Below, piece by piece: positions 42,052 to 52,622 of a stretch of DNA of 64,000 nucleotides. Source of the stretch: Porphyra umbilicalis (lineage: Eukaryota > Rhodophyta > Bangiophyceae > Bangiales > Bangiaceae). Positions within the stretch are counted from its first letter, which is position 1. Every line of letters starts with the position of its first letter. Below the pieces are notes generated by a model that was not told the origin of the DNA, ran no database searches, and saw only the letters and a list, made by a program, of their open reading frames with translations. The DNA lies in the NCBI GenBank assembly GCA_002049455.2, contig KV918770.1, positions 372,001-436,000 of the forward strand. Reading direction: 5' to 3'. The translations under genes and the position numbers were made by a program.

Positions 42052-45000
42052 TCACTTTCCAACTCCACCAGTGTCACTGACGCTACGGCCCCCCCCACCC
42101 AGCGGGATGTCGAGCGCGTCCCGCTTCGACCCCGCCTTCACGGCCGCCCGGAGTTTTGCGACCTCATGGAGGAACTTGAAGCCAGACGAGAACTTGGAAC
42201 GAAGATCCGCCAGGTCCACATCCGTCACGACGAGAGCGGAGTCCCGATAGTGCACCTTGCAATCATGAGAGCGCATAATGCACCGTGCGGCCGTGCGGTA
42301 CTTCGGAAGCGTCGGAAACTCGGTGCCCGTGAGCATCTGGTGGGAGAAGTAGCGCACACCCGCGTGACCGCCCTCTACGTACATGTCGTGGGTGAAGCGG
42401 TAGGGAAAAAGCTCGACGAGCACCGAGTTGGCGGGCATAAACGCAGCGTTCACCAAGTTGGCTCCGTGGATACCGACGGCCATAGCGGCAGTCGCCATCG
42501 TCGCCACCTGCTCGTCGAAGGTCATGTTGTCAAACGCTACCTTCTCAAAGGTGAAGCCCTTCGCAGTTGCCAACTCAGCCAACAGTCCAGTTAGGCGCTC
42601 CTTGTCCTGCGCGCCGAGCGCGCGACGGGCCCCAAACCGATCGATGAAGACAACCCGCTTGGCAGCGGGCGGGGGCGTCGGCAGCCCCCCATTTGCGACC
42701 ACCCCCGGCACGTCGGGATGCAAAAGAGCGTGCACGCGGGAGCGCACACGAAGCGCGTCACGGGGCACCCGAGGAGCGCCCTCAACCGGAAGCGACCGCA
42801 GGGACGGTTGGGCTGACGGGTACTCGGCGTCGTCGACAAAAAAGCGAGCTTTGAGGAACGACGGCGTGATGGCAGTGCGAAAGCACACCAGCCGGGGGGC
42901 CTCTGGGCTGGTACCCGCCGCGGTCGTCGGCGGTGCCGAGCGGGTCAAGTTGTGCACCAAATGCACGCGGAGTTTGCCAACGTACGGCTTGCGCGCGTGC
43001 GCCACGAAGCGGTCAAGCGTCGACAGGCGAAGGCGGGCGGGCCCTACAAGTGCCGCCAGGAGGCTCTTGTGCCAGAAGCCGTAGTTGTGCGGCAGCGTGA
43101 ACCGCTTCATGACGTGCCAGCTCGGCAGCAGCAGCACATTCTCAACTCCACGGGACGAGTTGGCGCCAATGTACGCCGCAGCGTTGGCGATAACATGCTC
43201 CAGCATCAAGGCGCGCCCGGCGTAGTGCGCAATGTTGCCGCAGTTCTTCTCCATAAACTGGACAACTGTTGGAGCTTCGACCCAGTCAACATTGCCTGCG
43301 GCTTCCGCTTCTGCAAGCCACGACGGGCCTCGCGGCCGCGAGCTAATCGGCAGCAACGCTTCCTTGACGCACGACTGCTGCATCATCGGGCAGTACTGCT
43401 GCAGCCACATGGCAGTTTGGTTGTATCCCGAACACCGGGCGCCCGTGTCAAGGAAGATCACCTTCTCCGTGGTGGGATTGACGCACAGTGGCTTGTGGAC
43501 GATAATGTGGTCGTGCTTGGTGCCGAGACCGACCACGTGGCGGCCAAGGGTCGGCGAATGCACTGCCGCATGGTCCCAACGGAGCAGGCTGCTGGGGGCT
43601 GCAGCGGCGCCAGTAGTTGCCTCGCGTTCGGCAACGGACGCGGGAGAGGCACCCCCAACAGAGCCAGTAGTGCCATCATCGCCCTCAGACAGTACTGCGC
43701 CAAGACTCTGCCCGCCAGCAGCGCTTCCTGCACCCACACCAGCATCGCCGACTGCGGCCGCATCCGAGCCGGCAGCGCTAGCACCTCCGTCTGCGCTGGA
43801 AGCCAACACCTCTGCACCGAGCGACGCCACGACCGCCGGCGGGACTTGACCGGGTGACGGCGACGGGGCCGCAAGCGGCGTCGGGGGCGGCAGTGGGTCA
43901 ATCGAGGAGGTCGGAAATGCCAGTGAAGAGGATGGCAAGAGCAGCGGCGGTTGCAGCGGCGGCCGAAGCACCACCGTTGAGGGCGCCTCTGCCGCTGGGG
44001 ACGCCGACGCTGGCGCAACGGCGTCGTCGGGGTCCTCCTTAATATCAAGCACAACGGTCGCAGCCTTTTGGAGGTCCGTTTGGGGCTGCGTGAAGGCCAG
44101 TGAGGGGGTAGTGACCGTCGTTGATCGGGGTCTGGCGGCGAAGGTCGCAGCAGAAGCGGCACTGTCGTTGTCGGTACCATCGCCGCCGCTGACATCCATA
44201 CGGCCGCTGCCGGATCCGAAGAAGCGACGCACTGCCGCCCACATGCTCGAACCCGGTGGCGACGACCGCACAGCCAAGGCGGCGGCCAGGCCGCCGTCAG
44301 ACAAGGTGCCGCCACCCCCGCCCGCTCCCGAGCCGGTGGTCCACACCAAATAAAACACAAAGAAGCCGAGCACCAACACCATACACCGCGCAAGGAACAC
44401 ATAGTGTAACCGACCGTCACTATTCCCTCCGAGACGCCACGACGCCAGTCGCGAGAGCAGCCGTGCCAGCCCCCCCCCGTACCCGCGCCGCCCGCAGCCG
44501 ATGTCGCTGCCGCCCAACCACAAGGTCGCTAAGCCACCGTCGCGCCCATGCGTCATCGTTCCCCGCCGCCGCCGCCGCTCGCGGGAAGGTACGGGTGGCG
44601 GCAGTAGCTGATCGAGCTGGTCGCCCGACCACTGGTCCTCGTCCGTGGCCGCAGAGGACGCCCACGAGACAGCGGCGTCGAAGCAGCAGGTGCTGCCCCC
44701 GTCGTCCCGCCGCTGCCGGTTGCTGGAGTTCGGGGAGAATGACGGGGATAGCGCCTGCGCATCGACTGACGGTGACGGAGCGGGGACAAGGGTGGTGACG
44801 TGGACACCCTCCGACTCCAACCGCCGCCGCAACAATGGGTCGACCGGGGGGGGGCCAAAAAGCGGGCGGGTGGCGGCTTCGGCGGCAACGGCGGCGGCAG
44901 CAGCGGCGGCAGCGAGCGCGGCACTCCCCTCGCTACTCCCACCGTACGATGAGCCCAGAGCAGAGAAATTGCGGGAGCGAGCTCTTGGACGTCCCCGAAG

Positions 45001-45534
45001 CACGCGGCTTGTGACGCGGGGTCGCGATATCGCCTGTCCACAGCGGCCACTCCTCCAGGTGTCGGCTGACGGTGGCGGGGCACAGCGGGCATCCATGTAC
45101 TTGTCCCCCGACACGTCGCCTTCACCAGCCTCATCCGAAGACGCCGCCGCCCGCGACTGGCAGCTGCGAACCCGCCACACAGAGGAAAACCTGCCTGGTT
45201 CGCTGCCGATGCTGGCATTGCTGCCACCGCCACTGTCCTGCCCGGACGCGCTGCTGTCGCTGCGGCTGCCGTGACCGCAACAGCCGAGCCCGCCGCCACC
45301 GCTGCCGCCGCCGCCGCCGCCGCCACGGCGGCCGCCCCCGCAATCGCCGCTACCACCATCATCGCCGCCACAAAGGCGCGGTACCACAAGGCGGCCGCGA
45401 AGACTCATCGCTACTAACCACGCCGAACAGTCAGCGTCGCAAGGTCGTCCCCCACTCTGTCTCTCGCACCACGAGAGCCGTCGAGTCAGAGAACAAAGGT
45501 AATGTCGTGCAGCTTCAAACGCATGCCGCAGCAA
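42052..45534 (-). CDS. GT61-family (DUF563-like) glycosyltransferase, type II membrane protein
   Basis: Open frame of 1160 codons. The C-terminal half carries GT61-type blocks: VIFLDTGARCSGYNQTA, EKNCGNIAHYAGRAL, LLPSWHVMKRFTLPHNYGFW, RVVFIDRFGARRAL-like sequence, and the signature AVGIHGANLVNAAFMPANSV followed by LVELFPYRFTHDMY (about residues 1018-1050). A membrane anchor FLARCMVLVLGFFVFYLVW lies near residues 374-398, with basic residues before it, predicting a Golgi type II protein with a lumenal catalytic domain. The 370-residue N-terminal tail is Gly/Ser/Ala-rich, unusually long, and may include upstream non-coding or intron sequence; ATGs at 45408 (MSLRGRLVV) or near 44580 (MTHGRDGG) are alternatives. 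GT61 enzymes transfer xylose, arabinose or GlcNAc to glycans; the substrate here is unknown. Confidence 0.8.
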   Translation of the reverse strand: MLRHAFEAARHYLCSLTRRLSWCERQSGGRPCDADCSAWLVAMSLRGRLVVPRLCGGDDGGSGDCGGGRRGGGGGGGSGGGGLGCCGHGSRSDSSASGQDSGGGSNASIGSEPGRFSSVWRVRSCQSRAAASSDEAGEGDVSGDKYMDARCAPPPSADTWRSGRCGQAISRPRVTSRVLRGRPRARSRNFSALGSSYGGSSEGSAALAAAAAAAAVAAEAATRPLFGPPPVDPLLRRRLESEGVHVTTLVPAPSPSVDAQALSPSFSPNSSNRQRRDDGGSTCCFDAAVSWASSAATDEDQWSGDQLDQLLPPPVPSRERRRRRGTMTHGRDGGLATLWLGGSDIGCGRRGYGGGLARLLSRLASWRLGGNSDGRLHYVFLARCMVLVLGFFVFYLVWTTGSGAGGGGGTLSDGGLAAALAVRSSPPGSSMWAAVRRFFGSGSGRMDVSGGDGTDNDSAASAATFAARPRSTTVTTPSLAFTQPQTDLQKAATVVLDIKEDPDDAVAPASASPAAEAPSTVVLRPPLQPPLLLPSSSLAFPTSSIDPLPPPTPLAAPSPSPGQVPPAVVASLGAEVLASSADGGASAAGSDAAAVGDAGVGAGSAAGGQSLGAVLSEGDDGTTGSVGGASPASVAEREATTGAAAAPSSLLRWDHAAVHSPTLGRHVVGLGTKHDHIIVHKPLCVNPTTEKVIFLDTGARCSGYNQTAMWLQQYCPMMQQSCVKEALLPISSRPRGPSWLAEAEAAGNVDWVEAPTVVQFMEKNCGNIAHYAGRALMLEHVIANAAAYIGANSSRGVENVLLLPSWHVMKRFTLPHNYGFWHKSLLAALVGPARLRLSTLDRFVAHARKPYVGKLRVHLVHNLTRSAPPTTAAGTSPEAPRLVCFRTAITPSFLKARFFVDDAEYPSAQPSLRSLPVEGAPRVPRDALRVRSRVHALLHPDVPGVVANGGLPTPPPAAKRVVFIDRFGARRALGAQDKERLTGLLAELATAKGFTFEKVAFDNMTFDEQVATMATAAMAVGIHGANLVNAAFMPANSVLVELFPYRFTHDMYVEGGHAGVRYFSHQMLTGTEFPTLPKYRTAARCIMRSHDCKVHYRDSALVVTDVDLADLRSKFSSGFKFLHEVAKLRAAVKAGSKRDALDIPLGGGGRSVSDTGGVGK

Positions 45535-45539
45535 GCCAC

Positions 45540-47452
45540 CCCCAATACCACGTCGAGATCAGTGAGCGGCGCAGCAGTCAACGTCCCCAACAACAATACG
45601 GCCGTGACGGGTACAGCAGCGCTGCGTGCAGCGTCGACCCCACGAGGCAGGATACAGCGGCGCCAGGAGGCGTTGAGGGCTCCAGCGGCCGTCCCTCCCC
45701 TTCTCGCTGAGAGCGCACCCGGGCCACGCGCGCACAGCCGCCGCACGGTCGCAGTGCACAGGGTTGCCCCGTGGACAGCTTGGACGCGTCGAGCCGTCGC
45801 CCACCCGTCGCCCAATGGGTGGGCGGGCAAGGACGTCACATCGGCTGGCTGGTGGCGGGTGCGCCCATGACACACGAAGCGACCACCGCTGCCCCGACGC
45901 TGCTGCTGCCGACGCGACCAGCGCTGTAGCAAGAGCCACTGCCAACTCCCGACTGCGGTGGCGGCCAACGCAAGAGTCGGATTGCGATGGCGTGCGGGTC
46001 CTGGCGTCCAAATTCGAGCAAGCAGGCTAGCTCACAAACGTACTGAAGGCGCGTTCGCGAAAACACCCTGGCCTGGGAACTTGAAACTGAAAGCGCGTTC
46101 GCGAAAACACCCTGGACTTGCAAAACGATAGAACTGTTTTCACACGACGAAAGATACATAGGCAAGTCGAGCACCGCCTCCCGGATGAGCGTCACCTGCA
46201 CGACCGGCGCCGCTTGGGAGCGCACGTACGAGCGGGAGATCAGAAAGAAGGAGACGAGGAAGGCGGCCATAGCGGCGGTGGTGGCAGTCACCGACGTGAC
46301 CACCGCTTGCTGGCGTAGGGGGCGCTCCGCCCACCGCCGCCGCGGCGTCCACCGCGGCCCGCACGAGCGGCAGCTGCTGCCGTCGGGGGGGTACCCGCCC
46401 ACTGGTGGGTAGCGGCCGCCCGCACGCTCCTCGACGACCAGCGCTTTGTCTTCGTCCGAGGGGGGGTAGGTGATCGCCGCGAGGGGCTCCTGCCGCACCC
46501 ACCGGAGGGTCAGCAGCGGCCGCCACCGCCGTGGCGGGCGGCGGCTGCCACCGAGGCACGGCCGCCACCATCCGAGCAACTACCGGCCGACGCTGGCTGG
46601 GCAGTCGTCGTTTGCCGCAGCGCAGACTCGAGGCCGAGCTGCACGATGCGCACGTGCGCGGCGGCGACGCGGTGGATGGGGAGGGGGGGGTATGTGGGGC
46701 CACAGAGGAGGAGGGGGGGGGAAGAAGCCGTCGATGGCACGGGGGGGCGGGCGGAAGTGTGGAGCGAGAAGAGAGAAGGGGCGCCACGCCGCCGCCGCCG
46801 CCGCCGCCGGCACCGCCGCGGCCGCGGCCGCCGCGGCCGCGGGCGCCACTCGCTGCCGTGTGCGGGCGCGCGTCGTGCGCACGGTCGTCCACTGCTCACC
46901 GCCGCGTCGGCGGCAGGCGCGGCGGCAACACCGCCAGCGGCGGTGGCCGCCGCCCCCACTCGCCGCGCGCGGGTGTTGCGGGAAGGGACGCGACCACGCA
47001 GGCCGCAGCGCATTCAGCGCCGACACGACCCCCTGTTTGAAAAACCAAAACCGACGTCTCCCACAGGGCCCGCAGAGCCCGATTCTGACCAACTACCGCG
47101 GAATTGCGACATCATGGCCGTTCGTGGCCGCGTCCACCTGCCCCCACGACCCCGTAAACGCCGCACCTGCCCTCACGCACCTTTTTAACCACGATTCTGC
47201 TGCCGCGGACCGTACGGGCGATGAAGACGTCGCCACCTCCAGCAACTTCACAGAAAGATGCGGGCAGCCCCGGCGCATGTTCCCATAGTCAAGAAAGCGT
47301 CGGGGGACGTCCTCCAACCGCGTAGGGAGCCAAACGGACCGCTAAAAACGTTTTTTAAGTACTCCCGCAACGTGCACTAGAAAAAAGGACTTTTTTTTCG
47401 ACGTGTGGGTGCGAGAAAGCACCCTAGACTAAAGTCCAGGGAAATGACCAAG
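45540..47452. other. GC-rich locus with Ala/Arg ORFs and possible membrane segment; unresolved
   Basis: Several overlapping ORFs on both strands. The most protein-like is minus 45836-46579, with a hydrophobic stretch AAMAAFLVSFFLISRSYVR and then VVQVTLIREAVLDLPMYLS, which could be an exon of a membrane protein. Direct repeats GCGCGTTCGCGAAAACACCC at about 46048 and 46090. From 47098 to 47452 it shares a block with 57685-58016. No function assigned. Confidence 0.3.
47098..47452. repeat. Dispersed repeat shared with 57685-58016, copy 1
   Basis: Alignable words: CCTGCCCTCACGCACCTTTT, GGACCGTACGGGCGATGAAG, GACGTCGCCACCTCCAGCAA, CATAGTCAAGA, TACTCCCGCAACGTGCACT. It ends with CACCCTAGACTAAAGTCCAG and GGAA, a hairpin terminus also seen at the ends of family X. 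Diverged about 25-30% by eye. Confidence 0.65.
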
Positions 47453-47578
47453 CTGAATAAGATAAGTTCACCGCACGTCACAACCACAACCCACTTGCTC
47501 GTCAACCCCTCCCGCCACCCCCCCCTTCGCAGTGCCCGCAAACGCCTGTTGTCGTCGGCTGCTTGATTCAACCCAATA

Positions 47579-47707
47579 TTGTGCTTCTCACAAAAACTGG
47601 ACCTCGGTGCATCAGCTTCCATTGCAAAATCACTGTTTCATTGGCTCAGGGGGCGGTTCATGATGCTGAAGCGGATGTTGCGGATCCAGTTTTTGTGAGA
47701 AGCACAA
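47579..47707. mobile_element. 129-bp MITE, TA target
   Basis: TTGTGCTTCTCACAAAAACT (47579 onwards) is repeated in inverse at the right end, and flanking TA is at 47577-47578 and 47708-47709. About 24-bp TIRs, no ORF. Confidence 0.85.
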
Positions 47708-48135
47708 TATCGTGACACGGACTCGCGCGATTTGTGAATACCCCCTGCTGGCCACCCCGTGCTGAGGGTATTTCTGCAGTCTTCTGAATGAACACAATAC
47801 AGGCAATTTGGCACGGATGAATGTCTTGCACTCTCCCCAAATTTGCCGATCCAGAACCGGAACAAGAACAAGAACGGCAGTTTCCTTTTCAAATATAAGT
47901 TTCCATGTTTCGTGTAAGTCCCTAAAAAGCCTCCATCCAATTGAAGTCACGAACAATGTCGTCTGCCGGCGAAATCAGACGGCGCTCGTCGTCGGCGCTC
48001 GACGTCGGCGCTCGACGTCGGCGCTCATCGACACTACCGACGACCATAGGCACCAGCCGCGCCCCCCTCCCGAAGCGTGCCACGGACTCGCACCTTGCAA
48101 CATCCACGCACGCGTGCGTTTTTCTGCGTCCCACC

Positions 48136-49225
48136 ATGTCTTCCAATGACGCCGACATGGTCTCTGCTGCAGGAGCGGGCAATGCAGGTAAGCACATCCC
48201 CGATTGCATCTGTATCACCGTGCTTGCATGGCTTTCAGACTGCTGTGGCTCGCAACCATATGGTCGCGCGGCTTTACAGCTCGTCACTCTTTTCAGGTTG
48301 GACGTTATCGAACTGGTTCTGCCATGATTTTGGCCTTTTTTGTGGCGCTGTCTTTTTTGTGTTTCTTCCGATTGAATGCATGCCGGTTTTCTTGTGCCTC
48401 AAAGCAGCGCGTAATGTCGTGCGGCGGTGTGGGGTCTGCCGTCTCGATGGTCACATGGCCCCGCGCTGCCCAATCAAATACAGAAGCAACGTCAAGTGCG
48501 GCTGCAAAAAGCGCTCGTGCGGCAGGTGCTCGGCCGTCTGCGATGTGTGCAAAGAGGTCGGCCACGAGCAAGACAACGTTGACGTTTTAATTCAAGGAGG
48601 TGCGGCCCCTCGCTGCTCGTGCTCTTCATTTGAGATGGGCGCTATGCAAGCGCGCCTGCAGTCGAAGCTGCGGGAGATCGTCCCCACCGTACGCGAGCAG
48701 ACCAACGCGACCCGCGGGCACAAGCGCACGCTTGCCGAAATGACGCCCAAGGACGGTGATCGTCTGGATTTGCACACTCGGCAATCAAACTTTATCGATT
48801 TTACGGGTTTGGGCGGAGCGGCCGCATCCCCGGCGGTGCGGACGGCGAGACGCGTTGCGGCCGTGCTGCAAGACGAGGGCTCGTCCCATCCGGCGGCGCG
48901 CGCCATGGGGGCCTTTGCTGCTGATGCAGCCGGCCATCCGACGGGCGGCTCGGCTCAAGCCGTACCAGGCCCCCTGGGGACAGCTGTAGAGGAAGGGGGC
49001 CGGGGAGCGACCGTCTTGGCGTCTCTGGAGGAGGCGCTCAAGAACGCGCCGAAGTACTCGGCGAGCACCAGCTCTGGCGCCCGGCGCCGCAACAAGGAGG
49101 CCGGGCTGAGCGGCGGCCGCTCGCTCGCTGTGGAGGAAGTTTTGGGCAGCTCACGCCCTTTCTTCCACTTCGAAGGGAAGGAGCTGAAGCGAGCCGCTCA
49201 GCGGTACGTGGCAATCCCGGAATAA
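48136..49225 (+). CDS. Two-exon zinc-knuckle-like protein, about 289 aa
   Basis: Proposed exon 1: 48136-48187 (CCACCATGTC start context; MSSNDADMVSAAGAGNA). Intron: 48188-48407, GTAAGC donor and CAAAGCAG acceptor. Exon 2: 48408-49225, keeping frame (NAARNVVRRCGVC). The exon 2 frame also remains open through the intron, giving a longer hydrophobic reading that is less likely. Protein: a cysteine-rich N-terminus CGVCRLDGHMAPRCP, CGCKKRSCGRCSAVCDVC and KEVGHEQD, resembling paired zinc knuckles; then polar sequence with KRTLAEMTPKD, an Ala/Gly-rich linker and a basic C-terminus ending KRAAQRYVAIPE. Nucleic-acid binding is inferred; it could also derive from a transposon. Confidence 0.6.
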
Positions 49226-49252
49226 CCCGAGCTTTCTAAAGTTAGGGCGGCC

Positions 49253-49504
49253 ATGGCACAATTTATTGGGCCGGGGAGGATGTACACGGGTGCATCTGTC
49301 ACGTGTCGCGAGCTCACGCGGGAGCGCGTGTGCAACGAGCTGATGGAGTGTGCGGCGATTGTGTGTCTAACCGTGACGGCCGTGCTTGCCTCTATGCGCC
49401 AGTTCATTACTGAACTGCGCCTAGGCGACGACAACATGAGCCGCTTTTTCGAGGACCCGATGCCTGACTCCACTGGGGAGCAGTCTCGCCCTTCGAGCAG
49501 ATAG
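49253..49504 (+). CDS. Small ORF of 83 codons downstream of the zinc-knuckle gene
   Basis: Starts 28 bp after the preceding stop: MAQFIGPGRMYTGASVTCRE, then VCNELMECAAIVCLTVTAVL and a polar tail. Composition looks protein-like, but no domain is recognised. It may be an exon of a gene with unrecognised splicing. Confidence 0.3.
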   Translation: MAQFIGPGRMYTGASVTCRELTRERVCNELMECAAIVCLTVTAVLASMRQFITELRLGDDNMSRFFEDPMPDSTGEQSRPSSR

Positions 49505-49754
49505 ATTACAACCACTCGGCTGCAATCGAACAAGCTGCACAATGTCCACCCATTGCAACAAGCAAAACGACCATTCCCCTCTCTCACTAGAACATCTCGC
49601 AGGCGCGCACCGTTCCTCAAGTGTCTTCAAGCACCATATGAGCACTTAATTTCCCAGGTGACAGACCCGAGAAACAGATCAAGCAAGGCAATCGGGCTCC
49701 AAAAGCACGCCAGGGTTCGGGCAGACAGAGCGCGGAAACAACATGAGCGGTCTA

Positions 49755-52295
49755 CATCAGGGGATGGCGAAAAGAGAACGTGCTCAAAATCGCGTGTTTA
49801 CAGCAGAAACGGGCTCAGCACACGGTTGAATTCCCTGCTCGTATAGGGGGACATCCAAAACATGCGTCATACCGACGGCCCAAAGCGTCGGCCACTTTGT
49901 CGCATGTGTGTCGCGGGGGGTCAAAAAAGAAAGCAGCATAGCTCTGGCTGTGGGCTGCTGCTGGCGGCCGTTAAGACCTGATAAAGGAGCTGTGAGCTCC
50001 TTCAAGTTACATCTGAAAAAAGAATGACTCGTCGAGCTCCCAAAGAAAAGATAGTCCAGAGGCTCGTTTGGTCCTGTTTCTGACGAATATGGGGGTGGGG
50101 CTCGAAGAAGACGTGCTCGAAAACGCGTTTGACAGCAGAAACGGGCTCAGAACACTTTTTATGTCCCTGCTCGTATAGGGGGACATCCAAAACATGCGTC
50201 ATACCGACGGCCCAAAGCGTCGGTCACTTTGTCGCATGTGTGTCGCGGGGGGTCAACAAGGAAATCAGCATAGCTCTGGCTGTGGGCTGCTGCTGGCGGC
50301 CGTTAAGACCTGATAAAGGAGCTGTGAGCTCCTTCAAGTTACATCTGAAAAAAGAATGACTCGTCGAGCTCCCAAAGAAAAGATAGTCCAGAGGCTCGTT
50401 TGGTCCTGTTTCTGACGAATATGGGGGTGGGGCTCGAAGAAGACGTGCTCGAAAACGCGTTTGACAGCAGAAACGGGCTCAGAATACTTTTGATGTCCCT
50501 GCTCGTATAGGGGGACATCCAAAACATGCGTCATACCGACGGCCCAAAGCGTCGGCCACTTTGTCGCATGTGTGTCGCGGGGGGTCAAAAAAGAAAGCAG
50601 CATAGCTCTGGCTGTGGGCTGCTGCTGGCGGCCGTTAAGACCTGATAAAGGAGCTGTGAGCTCCTTCAAGTTACATCTGAAAAAAGAATGACTCGTCGAG
50701 CTCCCAAAGAAAAGATAGTCCAGAGGCTCGTTTGGTCCTGTTTCTGACGAATATGGGGGTGGGGCTCGAAGAAGACGTGCTCGAAAACGCGTTTGACAGC
50801 AGAAACGGGCTCAGAACACTTTTTATGTCCCTGCTCGTATAGGGGGACATCCAAAACATGCGTCATACCGACGGCCCAAAGCGTCGGTCACTTTGTCGCA
50901 TGTGTGTCGCGGGGGGTCAACAAGGAAATCAGCATAGCTCTGGCTGTGGGCTGCTGCTGGCGGCCGTTAAGACCTGATAAAGGAGCTGTGAGCTCCTTCA
51001 AGTTACATCTGAAAAAAGAATGACTCGTCGAGCTCCCAAAGAAAAGATAGTCCAGAGGCTCGTTTGGTCCTGTTTCTGACGAATATGGGGGTGGGGCTCG
51101 AAGAAGACGTGCTCGAAAACGCGTTTGACAGCAGAAACGGGCTCAGAATACTTTTGATGTCCCTGCTCGTATAGGGGGACATCCAAAACATGCGTCATAC
51201 CGACGGCCCAAAGCGTCGGCCACTTTGTCGCATGTGTGTCGCGGGGGGTCAAAAAAGAAAGCAGCATAGCTCTGGCTGTGGGCTGCTGCTGGCGGCCGTT
51301 AAGACCTGATAAAGGAGCTGTGAGCTCCTTCAAGTTACATCTGAAAAAAGAATGACTCGTCGAGCTCCCAAAGAAAAGATAGTCCAGAGGCTCGTTTGGT
51401 CCTGTTTCTGACGAATATGGGGGTGGGGCTCGAAGAAGACGTGCTCGAAAACGCGTTTGACAGCAGAAACGGGCTCAGAACACTTTTTATGTCCCTGCTC
51501 GTATAGGGGGACATCCAAAACATGCGTCATACCGACGGCCCAAAGCGTCGGTCACTTTGTCGCATGTGTGTCGCGGGGGGTCAACAAGGAAATCAGCATA
51601 GCTCTGGCTGTGGGCTGCTGCTGGCGGCCGTTAAGACCTGATAAAGGAGCTGTGAGCTCCTTCAAGTTACATCTGAAAAAAGAATGACTCGTCGAGCTCC
51701 CAAAGAAAAGATAGTCCAGAGGCTCGTTTGGTCCTGTTTCTGACGAATATGGGGGTGGGGCTCGAAGAAGACGTGCTCGAAAACGCGTTTGACAGCAGAA
51801 ACGGGCTCAGAATACTGTTGATGTCCCTGCTCGTATAGGGGGACATCCAAAACATGCGTCATACCGACGGCCCAAAGCGTCGGCCACTTTGTCGCATGTG
51901 TGTCGCGGGGGGTCAAAAAGGAAAGCAGCATAGCTCTGGCTGTGGGCTGCTGCTGGCGGCCGTTAAGACCTGATAAAGGAGCTGTGAGCTCCTTCAAGTT
52001 ACATCTGAAAAAAGAATGACTCGTCGAGCTCCCAAAGAAAAGATAGTCCAGAGGCTCGTTTGGTCCTGTTTCTGACGAATATGGGGGTGGGGCGCGTAGA
52101 AGACGTGCTCGAAAACGCGTTTGACAGCAGAAACGGGCTCAGAACACTTTTTATGTCCCTGCTCGTATAGGGGGACCTCGCAATTATGCGTCATACGGAC
52201 GGCCCAAAGCGTCGGTCACTTTGTCGCATGTGTGTCGCGGGGGGTCAAAAAGGAAATCAGCATAGCTCGGGCTGTGGGCTGCTGTTGGCGGTGCT
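49755..52295 (+). repeat. 332-bp satellite array with 664-bp higher-order dimers
   Basis: About 7.6 head-to-tail units (period 332 bp, for example the word GTCATACCGACGG at 49866, 50198, 50530). Two unit types alternate: type A has AGAACACTTTTTATGTCC and GTCAACAAGGAAATCAGC; type B has AGAATACTTTTGATGTCC and GTCAAAAAAGAAAGCAGC. This gives 664-bp repeats that are nearly identical, a sign of recent homogenisation. Each unit contains hairpins AAGGAGCTgtgAGCTCCTT and CCGACG..CGTCGG, and a short conserved plus-strand frame. 332 is not a multiple of three, so no continuous protein crosses units. Confidence 0.95.
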
Positions 52296-52622
52296 TATGT
52301 GCTCATATTCGAGCTCTAGTGTTTCTCTAGGTGTCTTTTGCCCGAAATGGAGTATTCTGGAAACTTTTGACTTAATGGAGGGTCTGTAATGCACACAGCA
52401 AGAATAGTGCGTCTTTCCCACAAACACTTCAAGTGCCCGCTCTGCCGCATACGTGGGTCTTTCTTTTACACCGCTAAAAGAACTTAACATGTGCTGCGTG
52501 CATTTCTGATGTCCAAACGTGTTTTTTAGCACGTCATCCACGCGGCCCACCCCCATATTCGTCAGAAACATGACCAAACGAGCCTCTGGACTATCTTTTC
52601 TTTGGGAGCTCGACGAGTCATT
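52260..52622 (-). CDS. Divergent, longer version of the satellite-unit ORF
   Basis: The minus-strand frame starts inside the inverted satellite (NDSSSSQRKDSPEARLV) and continues FLTNMGVGRVDDVLKNTFGH, then through unique spacer (CTQHMLSSFSGVKERPTYAA, LEVFVGKTHYSCC) to a stop. The satellite units encode the equivalent FLTNMGVGLEEDVLENAFDS before a stop. The changes keep the D-V-L-x-N-x-F pattern, suggesting descent from a translated sequence. No known domain. Confidence 0.35.

Noticed and set aside
50002..51997. Repeated minus-strand ORFs of 111 codons in each satellite dimer as real genes
   Set aside because: They reflect the repeated unit, and the frame is not kept between units. Of the frames seen, only the plus-strand FLTNMGVG frame shows protein-level similarity to a diverged copy.
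49755..52295. CRISPR-like array
   Set aside because: Units are 332 bp, contiguous and nearly identical, with no short repeat plus unique spacer structure; the context is eukaryotic.
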